A stretch of DNA of 64,000 nt from Hypericibacter sp049323455 (GTDB lineage Bacteria > Pseudomonadota > Alphaproteobacteria > Dongiales > Dongiaceae). The stretch spans positions 62,001-126,000 of the forward strand of contig JBMONF010000038.1 of NCBI GenBank assembly GCA_049323455.1. Reading direction: 5' to 3'. The position numbers and the translations under genes were made by a program. The notes beneath the pieces are model-generated. The model was given only the letters and a program-made list of their open reading frames with translations, did not search any database and was not told the origin of the DNA. Position 1 is the first letter of the stretch. Every line of letters starts with the position of its first letter. Below are positions 32,464 to 41,797 of the stretch, piece by piece.

Positions 32464-32931
32464 TCACGCGTGCTCGAACTGGCTCAGGCGCTGCTGGCAG
32501 TTCCGGAGCTGCACCGTGGTGTGCTCGAGCCGGTGGGCCAGCACGCGCATGATCTCCACCCCCATCACCGGGAAGTCGTTGATCATCTGGAAGAAGAGGT
32601 CGCGCGTGATCTTGAGCGTGACGGTCTCGGTTTCGGCCGTGACGGTCGCGGTGCGCGGCACGTCGCAGATGATGCCGATCTCGCCCACGATCTGGTCCTT
32701 GCCGACCCGGGCCACCAGCAGCGGGCCGCTCGGCAGATCGACCGTGACCGTAACCCCGCCGTCGATGAGGAGATAGGCGGCATCGGCGGGATCGCCCTGC
32801 CGGAACAGGATCTCGCCGGCCGGGAAGGTGATCCGCTCGCTGGCGAAGGCCAAGAGCCTCAGCTTGGCCGGATCGATCTTCGCGAACATCGGAATGCGGC
32901 GAAGCAGCTCGACTTCCTGGTTGATGCTCAT
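32464..32931 (-). CDS. Cyclic nucleotide-binding domain protein (stand-alone)
   Basis: The 155-residue protein is a single CNB (Crp-like) domain without a DNA-binding HTH. RRIPMFAKIDPAKLRLLAFASERITFPAGEILFRQGDPADAAYLLIDGGVTV is the beta-barrel, and VGEIGIICDVPRTATVTAETET is the phosphate-binding cassette with Glu and Arg in place. The C-terminal helix continues as a short coiled stretch (MRVLAHRLEHTTVQLRNCQQRL). It may sense a cyclic nucleotide and regulate the ABC protein encoded 21 bp upstream, since the two are clearly co-transcribed. Confidence 0.85.
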   Translation of the reverse strand: MSINQEVELLRRIPMFAKIDPAKLRLLAFASERITFPAGEILFRQGDPADAAYLLIDGGVTVTVDLPSGPLLVARVGKDQIVGEIGIICDVPRTATVTAETETVTLKITRDLFFQMINDFPVMGVEIMRVLAHRLEHTTVQLRNCQQRLSQFEHA

Positions 32932-32952
32932 GGGCAGCCTCCTGTTCTGGGC

Positions 32953-35676
32953 TCAAGCGGCGCTGACGAGTTCGTGGAAGGCGGTACCGGGACGATCGAG
33001 GTCGGCGGGCCGGCCCTGCTCGACCAGCCGGCCGTCGCGCATGACCAGCACGCGGTCGAACCGGCGCGCCAGGTCGGCGCGATGCAGCACCCACAGCACG
33101 CCGTGTCCATCGTGGTCGGCGAGGATCGCCTCGATCAGGCGCGCCTGGGTGGCGTTGTCGAGCAGCGACGTGGCCTCGTTGAGGATCAGGAGCTGCGGGC
33201 GCTTCAAGAGCGCGCGGCCGAGCCCGATCTTCTGCCGCTGCGCCGCGGTCAGCCGCTTGCCGGCGATGCCGACATGGAAGTCGAGCCCGACGCCCAGCGC
33301 GGCGGCACGCAAGGACCGGGCATCCAGCACCTCGCTGATGACCCGGCCGATGCGCTGTGCCGCCTGCGCCTGGCCGTAGACGAGACGTCCGAACAGAATG
33401 TTGTCCTGCAGGCTGGCGGCGGCGTTGTAGCGCTCGCGATCGTAGAACTCGACTGAGCCCTTGAGCGCGTCGGGCAGCCGCTCGGCGAAGCTGCGCCGCG
33501 CCTCGAGCAGGCGGCGCTCCATCGTCTCGTCGACGAGGCCCAAGCGGTGGCGCGCCTCGATATAGGGGAAGGGCAGCTGCATCAGCCGGGCGCGCGCCTT
33601 GGCGTCGAGCCCCGCGATCCCGGCCTTGCCGACCTGACCCAGGATGGCGCGGAATTGCGGCAGATCCTCCGCGCTGATGAAGCTGAACTGCTCGAAGAAA
33701 GGATGGCCCGGCGGCAGGTCGGCGAAGATCTCGACCATGGTCTCGGCGATCCGGCGCCCCATCTCGATCAGCGGGTCGGCGAGGCCGAGCCGCTCCATGA
33801 TCTGCCGCACATAGGCGCTCTCGGCCAGGCGATCGGGGGCCAGCTCGCCCTTGGCGGTGCCGAACAGCAAGTTCTCGGCCACCGACATGTTCTTGTTGTA
33901 GCGGGCCGGATCGAACGGCTCGACCAGGGGGGCGAGTTGCGGATCGGCGAGGCGGCGCGCGAGATCGGCGCGCGCCGCCACGACGGCCTCCGCCAGATCG
34001 GGCCTGAGCAGGGGATCGATCGTGCCGCGCAGGCCCAGCTGATAGACGTCCTCGTCGAGCTCGACGATCTTCAGAAGATCGACCAGCCGCGCCTCCAGCG
34101 CCACCGGGCCGTCCACGCCCGCCGCTTCGTAGTCGATCCAGTCGGCATTCGGATCGTAATCGGGGTTGCCGGCGCGCCGCGCCTCGCGCACCGCCGCCGC
34201 GCGCCTTCGCTCCGCCTCGCCATCCTGCTCGGCGGCACGGAGAGGGCGGTGCTTGAGCCCGTAGATCAGGTTGTCGCGCACCGACACAGGAAAGAGATAG
34301 GGTTCCGGGCCGGCATAGGCCATGCGGGCGCCGATCACCGCCTCGGGCATTTCCGCGAGGCTGCGCCCGCCGATCGAGACCGAGCCCGCGGCCGGGGGCA
34401 GCAGGCGGACCAGGGCCATCGCCAGCCCCTCGCGGCCGCTGCCGCCGGGCCCGACCACGGCCACCTTGGCGTCGAGCGGAAAGCTGGCGCCGACGCCGTC
34501 GAGGATGCGGCCGCCCGCCTCGTCGGTGACGGTCAGGTTGGCGAACACCACCTCGCCCTCGAGCGGCGGCGCCGACGCGTCGATCGCCTGCAGCTCGGCG
34601 GCCAGCGTGCCGTCGGGCTGGAACTGGTCGATCACCTGCTCGTAGCTGATCTGCACGGCCTGACGCTGCTGGTCCCAGTCGATCAGCTCCTTCACCGGGC
34701 CGGGCAGGTCCTTGTAGGCGGCGATCACCGCGACGAGGCCGCCGATGCTGAGATGGCCCTTGATGGCGAGATAGCCGCCCACGAGGTAGAAGAGGAAGGG
34801 TGTGAGCTGCGCCAGCATGTTGTTGAGGAACTTCACCGCATATTTGCGCTGATAGAGCGCGAAGCGGATGTCGAAGATCCGCGCCAGCCTGGCGGCGATA
34901 TCGGCGCGCTCGTAATTCGAGGTGTCGTGGGCGTGGATGTCGGCCGAGCCGTCGACGCATTCGGCGATGCGGCCCGCGAGCTGGCGCGCCGTGATCTGCC
35001 GCTCGCGGCCGAGCTCGAGCACCTTGACGCGCAGCTTCGGGATGACGATCGCCTGCACCAGCAGGATCGCCACCGTGAGCGCGCCGAGCCAGAGGCTTTG
35101 CGCCAGGATGAAGGCAAGCGCCGTCAGCGCCTGGCCGCCCAGGAAGGCCGGCGCCACGAAGGCGTCGCCGATGAAGCCGCCGAGCGGCTCGACCTCGTCC
35201 TTGATCATGGTCGCGATCTCGGCCTGCTTGACGCGCCGGAACTGCAGCTGCGGGAAGCGCAGCACGCGATCGAACAGCTCGTAGCGCAGGCGTCGCAGCA
35301 TGCGCTCGCCCATGCGCCCCTTCTGCGTGTTGATCTGCAGCTTGAAGGCGCCGTTGACGATCACCAGCAACAGGAACAGCAGGCTCAACGCGATCAGATA
35401 GGGCACCCGCTCGAGCGGGTGGCCCTCGTAGAGGGTGATCGGGCCCGGCCCGAGCAAGCCCTGCAGGAAGCCCGGCACGCCGAACTCGACCCGCAAGAAG
35501 GCCGCGGTGGTACGCCCACTGGTGAAAGCATCGCCCTCGATCGCCCGGTTGACGATCACCTTGGGCAGATCGAGCGACAGGAAATAAAACAGCTGGGACA
35601 CCAGCACGACGGCGAGAATCACCAACTGCTCGCCGCGGCTATGTCGCCATATATATTTGAAAAGATTGGATTCCAC
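32953..35676 (-). CDS. ABC-exporter-like protein with degenerate nucleotide-binding domain
   Basis: The 907-residue protein starts with an exporter-type membrane domain (residues about 15-330, six helices), then an NBD that has lost key residues. Walker A is GPGGSGREG (409-417; the Lys-Thr/Ser pair is Arg-Glu), the signature is LTAAQRQK (809-816, not LSGGQ), and Walker B ends LILNEATSLLD (Asn before Glu). The H-loop histidine remains (His865). About 330 residues are inserted between Walker A and the signature, and the post-Q-loop motif occurs three times: SVRDNLIYG (465-473), SVAENLLFG (598-606) and SLQDNILFG (755-763). ATP hydrolysis is doubtful. It is divergent from the glycosyltransferase cluster, so glycan export or its regulation is possible. 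Confidence 0.8.
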   Translation of the reverse strand: MESNLFKYIWRHSRGEQLVILAVVLVSQLFYFLSLDLPKVIVNRAIEGDAFTSGRTTAAFLRVEFGVPGFLQGLLGPGPITLYEGHPLERVPYLIALSLLFLLLVIVNGAFKLQINTQKGRMGERMLRRLRYELFDRVLRFPQLQFRRVKQAEIATMIKDEVEPLGGFIGDAFVAPAFLGGQALTALAFILAQSLWLGALTVAILLVQAIVIPKLRVKVLELGRERQITARQLAGRIAECVDGSADIHAHDTSNYERADIAARLARIFDIRFALYQRKYAVKFLNNMLAQLTPFLFYLVGGYLAIKGHLSIGGLVAVIAAYKDLPGPVKELIDWDQQRQAVQISYEQVIDQFQPDGTLAAELQAIDASAPPLEGEVVFANLTVTDEAGGRILDGVGASFPLDAKVAVVGPGGSGREGLAMALVRLLPPAAGSVSIGGRSLAEMPEAVIGARMAYAGPEPYLFPVSVRDNLIYGLKHRPLRAAEQDGEAERRRAAAVREARRAGNPDYDPNADWIDYEAAGVDGPVALEARLVDLLKIVELDEDVYQLGLRGTIDPLLRPDLAEAVVAARADLARRLADPQLAPLVEPFDPARYNKNMSVAENLLFGTAKGELAPDRLAESAYVRQIMERLGLADPLIEMGRRIAETMVEIFADLPPGHPFFEQFSFISAEDLPQFRAILGQVGKAGIAGLDAKARARLMQLPFPYIEARHRLGLVDETMERRLLEARRSFAERLPDALKGSVEFYDRERYNAAASLQDNILFGRLVYGQAQAAQRIGRVISEVLDARSLRAAALGVGLDFHVGIAGKRLTAAQRQKIGLGRALLKRPQLLILNEATSLLDNATQARLIEAILADHDGHGVLWVLHRADLARRFDRVLVMRDGRLVEQGRPADLDRPGTAFHELVSAA

Positions 35677-35880
35677 ACACCATCCCCTGACTCTGGGGCA
35701 TGAACCCGGTGCCCGCCCGCCCTCAGGCTCGCCTTACCATAGCCGAGAGGCTCTTGCGGGCAACAGCGGCGGCGTTCTGCCGCTGCGCTCTTCGCCAAAA
35801 GTTCGCTTTTGCCGGGATTTGACGCTGTGGCATAGTCCGGCACCGGGGAAATCCAAAACGAGGCTCGGCGGACGGCTGTG

Positions 35881-37119
35881 ATGAGCGAAGCCCGCAGAGA
35901 CGCCCGCGTGCTGATCTACAGCCACGACACGTTCGGGCTCGGCCATCTTCGCCGCTGTCGCGCGATCGCGCACGCGCTGGTCGAGCGCAACAAGGAGCTG
36001 TCGGTCCTCATCCTCACCGGCTCGCCGATCATCGGTTCCTTCGACTTTCGCGCGCGCGTCGATTTCGTCCGCATTCCCGGCGTCATCAAGCTCAGGAACG
36101 GCGCCTACACCTCGCTGAGCCTCTTGATCGACATCGAGCAGACGCTCGCCATGCGCGCCTCGATCATCCGCCATACGGCGGCGATCTTCGACCCCGACCT
36201 CTTCATCGTCGACAAGGAGCCGCTGGGCCTGCGCGGCGAAGCGCTGGAAACGCTGGAGATGCTGCGCGAGCGCGGCACGCCCCTGATCCTGGGCTTGCGC
36301 GACGTCATGGACGAGCCCGCCGCCCTGGCGCCGGAATGGGAGCGCAAGCGCGTGGTTCCGGCGCTGGCCGAGCTCTACGACGACATCTGGGTCTACGGCC
36401 TGCCGCAGGTCTGCGATCCGCTCGCCGGCATCGACGTGCCCTGGTCGGTGCGCAAGCGCATGACCTATACCGGCTATCTGCCGCGCACGCTCTCGGCCGG
36501 CCATGGCCAGGCCACGCATCTGCAGAAGATCTCGGCTCCCTATCTGCTGGTGACCACCGGCGGGGGTGGCGACGGGGAGATCGTGATCGATTGGGTGCTG
36601 TCGGCCTACGAGCAGGACCGCGCCATGCCCTATCCGGCGCTGCTGGTGCTGGGGCCCTTCATGCAGTCCGAGCGCCAGGCCGAGTTCCTGGCGCGCGCGG
36701 CGCTGTTGCCCGACGTCGAGGCCATCACCTTCGACGCGCAGATCGAGCATCTGATGGCGCGCGCCATCGGCGTGGTGGCGATGGGCGGCTACAACACCTT
36801 TTGCGAAATCCTGTCCTTCGACAAGCGCGCGCTGATCGTGCCGCGCACCGAGCCGCGCATGGAGCAATATATTCGCGCCGCACGCGCGGCCGAGCTCGGC
36901 CTCGTGCAAGTTCTGGCCGAGGAGGGCAGCAACCGCGACCCGCGCACGATGGCGACGGCGCTGCGCCAGCTGCCGCAGCAGCGCCTGCCCTCGGAAGTGG
37001 TGGTGCCGGGCCTGCTCGACGGGCTCGACAACGTCAACCGGCTGGCCCATCAATGGCTCGCGCGCGGTCGCCGGCCCGCGCTCCGCCGGGGACGCCGCAG
37101 CGCGCTCGGCCTCGGCTGA
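35881..37119 (+). CDS. GT-B glycosyltransferase (MurG/GT28-like)
   Basis: The 412-residue cytosolic protein has the GT-B start RVLIYSHDTFGLGHLRRCRAIAHAL (the GxGHxRR donor-family motif), and TGGGGDGEIVIDWVL plus VAMGGYNTFCEIL in the C-terminal donor-binding half, as in MurG and related UDP-sugar transferases. A GTG at 35878 is one codon upstream of ATG 35881. It is a close relative of the protein at 40604-41797 in the same cluster. The acceptor is unknown. It opens a run of glycosylation genes divergent from the degenerate ABC protein. Confidence 0.78.
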   Translation: MSEARRDARVLIYSHDTFGLGHLRRCRAIAHALVERNKELSVLILTGSPIIGSFDFRARVDFVRIPGVIKLRNGAYTSLSLLIDIEQTLAMRASIIRHTAAIFDPDLFIVDKEPLGLRGEALETLEMLRERGTPLILGLRDVMDEPAALAPEWERKRVVPALAELYDDIWVYGLPQVCDPLAGIDVPWSVRKRMTYTGYLPRTLSAGHGQATHLQKISAPYLLVTTGGGGDGEIVIDWVLSAYEQDRAMPYPALLVLGPFMQSERQAEFLARAALLPDVEAITFDAQIEHLMARAIGVVAMGGYNTFCEILSFDKRALIVPRTEPRMEQYIRAARAAELGLVQVLAEEGSNRDPRTMATALRQLPQQRLPSEVVVPGLLDGLDNVNRLAHQWLARGRRPALRRGRRSALGLG

Positions 37120-37207
37120 GAGAAGCCGGCCCATTTCCGGCCCTCGGACGCGATGACCCGCGGGAGGCCCGGCTCGACAGGCCGCGGTGGGCTCGGCCAT
37201 GATCGCC

Positions 37208-37342
37208 AGAGCGAATTTCGATGAGGTGGAACCGTTTCGTCTTCCGTCATTGCCGGGCTTGACCCGGCAATCCACGCCTTGGAGCCGGGTCAAGCCCCGG
37301 GGGCGACCGGATGAGAAGCGGTTTCATCGCGGTGAATTGAGC
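37208..37342. repeat. MITE/REPIN-like element with terminal inverted repeats
   Basis: The left end starts AGAGCGAATTTCG, continues GGTGGAACCG and TCTTCCGTC, and enters the hairpin TTGCCGGGCTTGACCCGGCAA. The right end inverted reads GGCTCAATTCACCGCGATG then AAACCGCTTCTC, pairing imperfectly with the left end. The length is 135 bp. It belongs to the family also seen at 55231, 56773, 57639 and 63181. Confidence 0.8.
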
Positions 37343-37398
37343 CCGGAGGCGGGCGCGATGGGCGCGTCCGCTCACGCTTCTCGAGGGATCAGCCCGTC

Positions 37399-38757
37399 TT
37401 GGCTCCGACCGTCGCCTTCCTGCTCAAGGGCTATCCGCGTTTGTCGGAAACCTTCATCGCGCAGGAGATCCGCGCGCTGGAGGAACGCGGCCTCGACATC
37501 CGCATCGTCTCGCTGCGCCGCCCGACCGATCGCGCCCGCCATCCGGTGCATCGCGAGATCGAAGCGCCCGTGCTCTACCTGCCCGAATATCTGCACGAGG
37601 AGCCGTTGCGCGTGCTCGCCGCCTGGCGGCGGAGGCGCCGCCTACCCGGCTATGCGCGCGCCTTCGCCGCCTTTCGCGCCGACCTCGTGCGCGATCCGAC
37701 CCGCAACCGCTTGCGCCGCTTCGGTCAGGCGTTGGTGCTGGCGGCGGAACTGCCGGCGGGTGTCCAGCATCTGCACGCACATTTCCTGCACACGCCGGCT
37801 TCGGTCGCGCGTTATGCGAGCCTGCTCTTGAGCCTGCCCTGGAGCGCTTCCGCGCACGCCAAGGACATCTGGACCACGCCCGACTGGGACAAGCGCGAGA
37901 AGCTCCAGAGCCTCGACTGGCTCGTCACCTGCACGGCCCAGGGGCGCGATCATCTGGCGGCCCTGGCGCCCGATCCCGCCAGGGTCGCGCTGGTCTATCA
38001 CGGCCTCGACCTCGCGCGCTTTCCCGAACCGCCGCGCGGCGACGGCGAGGCGCGCGCCCGGAGGCCGCGCGACGGCAGCGATGCGCAAGCGCCCGTGCGC
38101 CTGCTGTCGGTCGGCCGCGCGGTGCCGAAGAAGGGATATGAGGTGCTGCTGGCGGCTTTGGCAAAGCTGCCGAAGGACCTGCATTGGCGCCTGGTCCATA
38201 TCGGCGGCGGACCGCTCAGGGAAGCGCTCGAGGCACGAGCCCGGCACCTCGGCATCGCCGACCGGATCGAGTGGCAGGGCGCTCAGCCGCAGGAGCATGT
38301 GCTGTCGTCCTATCGCGCCGCCGATCTTTTCGTGTTGGCGAGCCTCGTGGCTGCCGATGGCGATCGCGATGGCCTGCCCAATGTGCTGATGGAAGCGCAA
38401 AGCCAGCGCGTGGCCGCGATCTCGAGCGCGCTGCCCGGCATCGCCGAACTGATCGAGGACGGCCGAACCGGGCTCCTGGTGCCCCCGGGCAACGCGTCGG
38501 CGCTGACGGCGGCCCTGGAGCGGCTGATCCGCGCGCCCGCCTTGCGCGAGGCGCTGGCGGAAGCGGGCCTCGCGCGGCTGCGCCGCGACTTCGACATGAC
38601 GCTCGCCATCGCGCGGCTGGCCCAGCGCTTCGGCCTGCCGGAACAAGCGGGCCGGGAGATCCGGCCGGTCGAGGCCGGCAGGGAGACGATGCCGGCGGCC
38701 GCGGATCGCGCGGCGGCGCCTGCCTTGGCGCTGCGAACGGTGGGCGACACGCCATGA
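37399..38757 (+). CDS. Glycosyltransferase family 4 protein
   Basis: The 452-residue protein is a GT-B retaining transferase: VAFLLKGYPRLSETFIAQEIRALEERG at the N-terminus (common in exopolysaccharide transferases), LHAHFLHTPASVARYASLL, then RLLSVGRAVPKKGYEVLLAAL and EAQSQRVAAISSALPGIAELIEDGRTGLLV, the GT4 donor site with the E-x7-E pair. The start is a TTG at 37399; no better ATG exists near the conserved start. The last 50 residues are variable. The stop overlaps the next gene by ATGA. Confidence 0.83.
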   Translation: MAPTVAFLLKGYPRLSETFIAQEIRALEERGLDIRIVSLRRPTDRARHPVHREIEAPVLYLPEYLHEEPLRVLAAWRRRRRLPGYARAFAAFRADLVRDPTRNRLRRFGQALVLAAELPAGVQHLHAHFLHTPASVARYASLLLSLPWSASAHAKDIWTTPDWDKREKLQSLDWLVTCTAQGRDHLAALAPDPARVALVYHGLDLARFPEPPRGDGEARARRPRDGSDAQAPVRLLSVGRAVPKKGYEVLLAALAKLPKDLHWRLVHIGGGPLREALEARARHLGIADRIEWQGAQPQEHVLSSYRAADLFVLASLVAADGDRDGLPNVLMEAQSQRVAAISSALPGIAELIEDGRTGLLVPPGNASALTAALERLIRAPALREALAEAGLARLRRDFDMTLAIARLAQRFGLPEQAGREIRPVEAGRETMPAAADRAAAPALALRTVGDTP

Positions 38758-39944
38758 AGATCGCCTTCTACGCGCCGCTGAAGCCGCCGAGCCACCCCGT
38801 GCCCTCGGGCGATCGCGCGATGGCGCGGCTCATGATGACCGCGCTCGAGCGCGCCGGCCACGAGGTCGAGGTGGCGAGCCGCCTGCGCGCGCGCGAAGGA
38901 GCCGGCGACGCGCAAGCGCAAGGCCAGATCGCCGCTATCGGCCGGCAGCAGGCCGAGCGGCTGATCCGCCGCTGGCAGGCGCTCCCATCGCCGCGGCGCC
39001 CTTCGTTGTGGTTGACCTACCACCTTTATTACAAGGCGCCCGACTGGATCGGCCCGCGGGTCGCGGGCGCGCTGGCCATTCCTTACGTCGTGGCGGAGGC
39101 CTCGCACGCGCCCAAGCGCGCGGCCGGGCCCTGGGCCGAGGGCCACGCCGCCGTGGAGGCCGCGATCCGCCGGGCCGACGGCGTGATCGCGCTCAACCCC
39201 GCCGATCTCGGTTGCGTGTGCCCGCTTCTGGCCGCGCAGGATCGCCTCGTCCTCGTCAAGCCCTTCCTCGACGACGCGCCGTTCCAGGCGGCGGCCACCC
39301 AGCGCGCCCGGCACCGCCGCGCGCTGGCGCTGGCGCACGGGCTCGATCCCGGGCAGCCCTGGCTGCTCGCGGTCGGCATGATGCGGCCGGGCGACAAGCT
39401 CGCCTCCTACCGCGTGCTGGGCGAGGCGCTGGCCGCGCTTGCCGACCGGCGCTGGCAGCTGCTCGTGGTGGGCGACGGACCGGCCCGCCGCGAAGTCGAG
39501 GCCGCCTTGGCGCCGCTGGGCCAGGACCGGCTGCGGTTCGCGGGGCTGCTGGCGCGCGACCGGCTGGCCGAGGCCTATGCCGGTGCCGATCTCCTGGTCT
39601 GGCCCGCCATCAACGAGGCCTATGGCATGGCGCTTCTGGAGGCGCAGGCGGCGGGCCTGCCGGTGGTGGCCGGCGACAGCGCGGGCGTGGGCACCATCGT
39701 GGCCAGCGGCGCCACCGGTTTGCTCACGCCGCCCGGCGATGCGGCCGCCTTCGCCCGCGCCGTGCGCCTGTTGTTGGAGGCGCCGCGGCGCTGCCAGCAG
39801 ATGCGCCACGCGGCCCTGGCCAAGGTCGCGGCCGATCACCGGCTTGCCGTGGCCGCGGCCACGCTCGACCGGCTGCTCACCGCGGCCTGCGAGCGGGCGC
39901 GGCACGAGGCCGCGTCGCCGGCGCCGCTGACGGCGGCCGGCTGA
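38754..39944 (+). CDS. Glycosyltransferase family 4 protein
   Basis: The 396-residue GT-B protein begins MKIAFYAPLKPPSHPVPSGDRAMARLMMTALERAGHEVEV. The C-terminal half has WLLAVGMMRPGDKLASYRVLGEAL, LVVGDGPARREVEA and the donor-site segment NEAYGMALLEAQAAGLPVVAGDSAGVGTIVA. ATG 38754 overlaps the stop of the preceding transferase, showing translational coupling. It probably adds the next sugar in the same glycan; donor and acceptor are unknown. Confidence 0.83.
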   Translation: MKIAFYAPLKPPSHPVPSGDRAMARLMMTALERAGHEVEVASRLRAREGAGDAQAQGQIAAIGRQQAERLIRRWQALPSPRRPSLWLTYHLYYKAPDWIGPRVAGALAIPYVVAEASHAPKRAAGPWAEGHAAVEAAIRRADGVIALNPADLGCVCPLLAAQDRLVLVKPFLDDAPFQAAATQRARHRRALALAHGLDPGQPWLLAVGMMRPGDKLASYRVLGEALAALADRRWQLLVVGDGPARREVEAALAPLGQDRLRFAGLLARDRLAEAYAGADLLVWPAINEAYGMALLEAQAAGLPVVAGDSAGVGTIVASGATGLLTPPGDAAAFARAVRLLLEAPRRCQQMRHAALAKVAADHRLAVAAATLDRLLTAACERARHEAASPAPLTAAG

Positions 39945-39970
39945 CCTCGGTCGTGACGGAGAGGCCGGCC

Positions 39971-40588
39971 ATGGCCACGCGTCTTGCCCTGCTGCGCCAC
40001 GGTCCCACGGCCTGGAGCCGCGACAAGCGGATTCAGGGCTTGAGCGACCAGCTGCTCGATGCCGAGGGCCGGGCCGAGGTGAGCCGTTGGCGGCTGCCGC
40101 CCGAATTCGTCGCAGCCGTCTGGGTGACGAGCCCGCTGCGACGCTGCTGCGAGACCGCGCTCTTGCTCGCGGGCAGCCATCGCCGTCGCGAAGCGATCGC
40201 GGTCGAGCCCCGTCTGATCGAGATGGATCACGGGCAATGGGAGGGGGAACGGCTCGCCGATCTGCGCGCCCGGCTCGGAGCCGACATGGCCGCGCGCGAG
40301 GCACGCGGGCTCGATTATCGGGCGCCCGGCGGGGAGAGCCCGCGCGAGGTGCAAGCCCGTCTCAGGCCCTGGCTCGCCGAGATCGGTGCGGCCGGCGGCG
40401 ATGTGCTGGCCGTCACCCACAAGGGGATCATGCGCGCCCTCTATGCGCAGGCCACGGGCTGGGACATGATCGCGAAGCCGCCGGTGAAGCTTCGCGACGC
40501 CGCCCTCCATCTCTTCCTGGTCGCGGCCGACGGCAGCCTCGCCCTCGAGCGGCTCAATCTCGGACTCTTGCCCGAGCTCTGGATCTAA
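39971..40588 (+). CDS. Histidine phosphatase superfamily protein
   Basis: The 205-residue protein has the phosphohistidine motif LALLRHGPTAW (His10), SPLRRCCETALLL with the second Arg, the acid EMDHGQWEGE and the C-terminal VTHKGIMRAL histidine. This is a phosphoglycerate-mutase-like phosphatase. Inside a glycosyltransferase operon it may dephosphorylate a sugar phosphate or nucleotide intermediate, as such enzymes do in some heptose and glycan pathways; that role is inferred only from context. It follows the GT4 gene by 26 bp. Confidence 0.85.
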   Translation: MATRLALLRHGPTAWSRDKRIQGLSDQLLDAEGRAEVSRWRLPPEFVAAVWVTSPLRRCCETALLLAGSHRRREAIAVEPRLIEMDHGQWEGERLADLRARLGADMAAREARGLDYRAPGGESPREVQARLRPWLAEIGAAGGDVLAVTHKGIMRALYAQATGWDMIAKPPVKLRDAALHLFLVAADGSLALERLNLGLLPELWI

Positions 40589-40603
40589 CAGCGCGGAGCG
40601 GCC

Positions 40604-41797
40604 TTGACGTTGCGCGTTCTCTTCTATGTGCAGCATCTTCTCGGCATCGGGCATTTCCGGCGCGCGATGGCGCTGGCCCGAGCCCTCGAGGCGGCCGGGA
40701 TGGCGGTGACCGTGGCCTCTGGCGGCCGGCCGGTGCCGGGCATCCCGCTGGCCGGCCGCCTGCTGCAGCTGCCGCCCGCCGAAGCCGCCGACAGCCGCTT
40801 CGCCACCATCCTCGACGAGGCCGGCCGGCCCATCGACGAGGCGTGGCGCGCGCGCCGCCGGGCGGCGCTGCTCGCCGCTTTCTCCGAAGCCCGGCCCGAC
40901 CTGCTGCTGATCGAGCAATTCCCCTTCGGCCGGCGCGCGTTCCGCTTCGAGCTGCTGGCGCTGTTGGAAGCGGCGCAGACCCGAATCCCGCGCCCCGCCA
41001 TCGCCTGCTCGCTGCGCGACATCCTGGTGGCCAAGCCCGATCCCGAACGCATCGCCGAGACGATCGCGCTTACGCGCCGTTTCTTCGATCGCGTGCTGGT
41101 GCATGGCGACCCTGCCGTGATCCCGCTCGAAGCGAGCTTTCCGGCTGCGGCCGAGATCGCCGACCGGCTCGTCTATACCGGCTATGTGCTCGATGGCGCG
41201 GCCGCGAGCCACGCTTCCTCGCCGGTCGAGGCGCCCTCGGGCGAGATCCTGGTTTCGGCCGGGGGCGGCGCGGTCGGGCGGCCCCTGATCGAGGCGGCGC
41301 TCGCGGCGCGCCCCTTGACGTCATTCAAGAACCGGCCCTGGCGCATCGTCGCCGGCCCCGGCATGGCCGAGGGCGATGTCGCGGCCTTGCGGGCCGGGCT
41401 GCCGGAGGGCGTGGCACTCGATCGCCTGCGAGCGGACCTGCCCCGGCTTTTCGCGCGCTGCCGCCTGTCGGTCTCCCAGGCCGGGTATAACACCGTGATG
41501 GAGCTTCTGGCCGCCCGCGCACGCGCCCTGGTGGTGCCCTTCGCCGAGGCGCGAGAGACCGAGCAGACCTTGCGCGCCCGCCGGCTGGCCGCGCTGGGGC
41601 TGCTCGACCTGATCGAAGCGGACGCGCTGGAGCCCGCCCGGCTTGCAGCCGCGATCGACCGTGCCGCCGCGCGGCCACAGCCTAGGGTCACCATCGATCT
41701 CGACGGCGCCGCGCACAGCGCGGCCCTGCTCATGACCCTGGCCGCGACGCGACGCGGCGTCGGCAACAGGGGCGAGTTGCGGGAATCCGGCGCATGA
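40604..41797 (+). CDS. GT-B glycosyltransferase (MurG/GT28-like)
   Basis: The 397-residue protein begins LRVLFYVQHLLGIGHFRRAMALARALEAAG, the GIGHxRR motif, and in its C-terminal half has ILVSAGGGAVGRPLIEAAL and SQAGYNTVMELLAARARALVVPF. It resembles the protein at 35881-37119 in overall plan. TTG 40604 is the likely start, with GGAG 5 nt before it. The stop overlaps the deacetylase start (ATGA). Confidence 0.8.
   Translation: MTLRVLFYVQHLLGIGHFRRAMALARALEAAGMAVTVASGGRPVPGIPLAGRLLQLPPAEAADSRFATILDEAGRPIDEAWRARRRAALLAAFSEARPDLLLIEQFPFGRRAFRFELLALLEAAQTRIPRPAIACSLRDILVAKPDPERIAETIALTRRFFDRVLVHGDPAVIPLEASFPAAAEIADRLVYTGYVLDGAAASHASSPVEAPSGEILVSAGGGAVGRPLIEAALAARPLTSFKNRPWRIVAGPGMAEGDVAALRAGLPEGVALDRLRADLPRLFARCRLSVSQAGYNTVMELLAARARALVVPFAEARETEQTLRARRLAALGLLDLIEADALEPARLAAAIDRAAARPQPRVTIDLDGAAHSAALLMTLAATRRGVGNRGELRESGA

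Noticed and set aside
32342..34960. 872-codon frame overlapping the ABC-exporter-like gene on the same strand
   Set aside because: Its translation is Arg/Gly/Pro-rich with no motif, while the frame used for the ABC protein has a clear membrane domain and NBD remnants.
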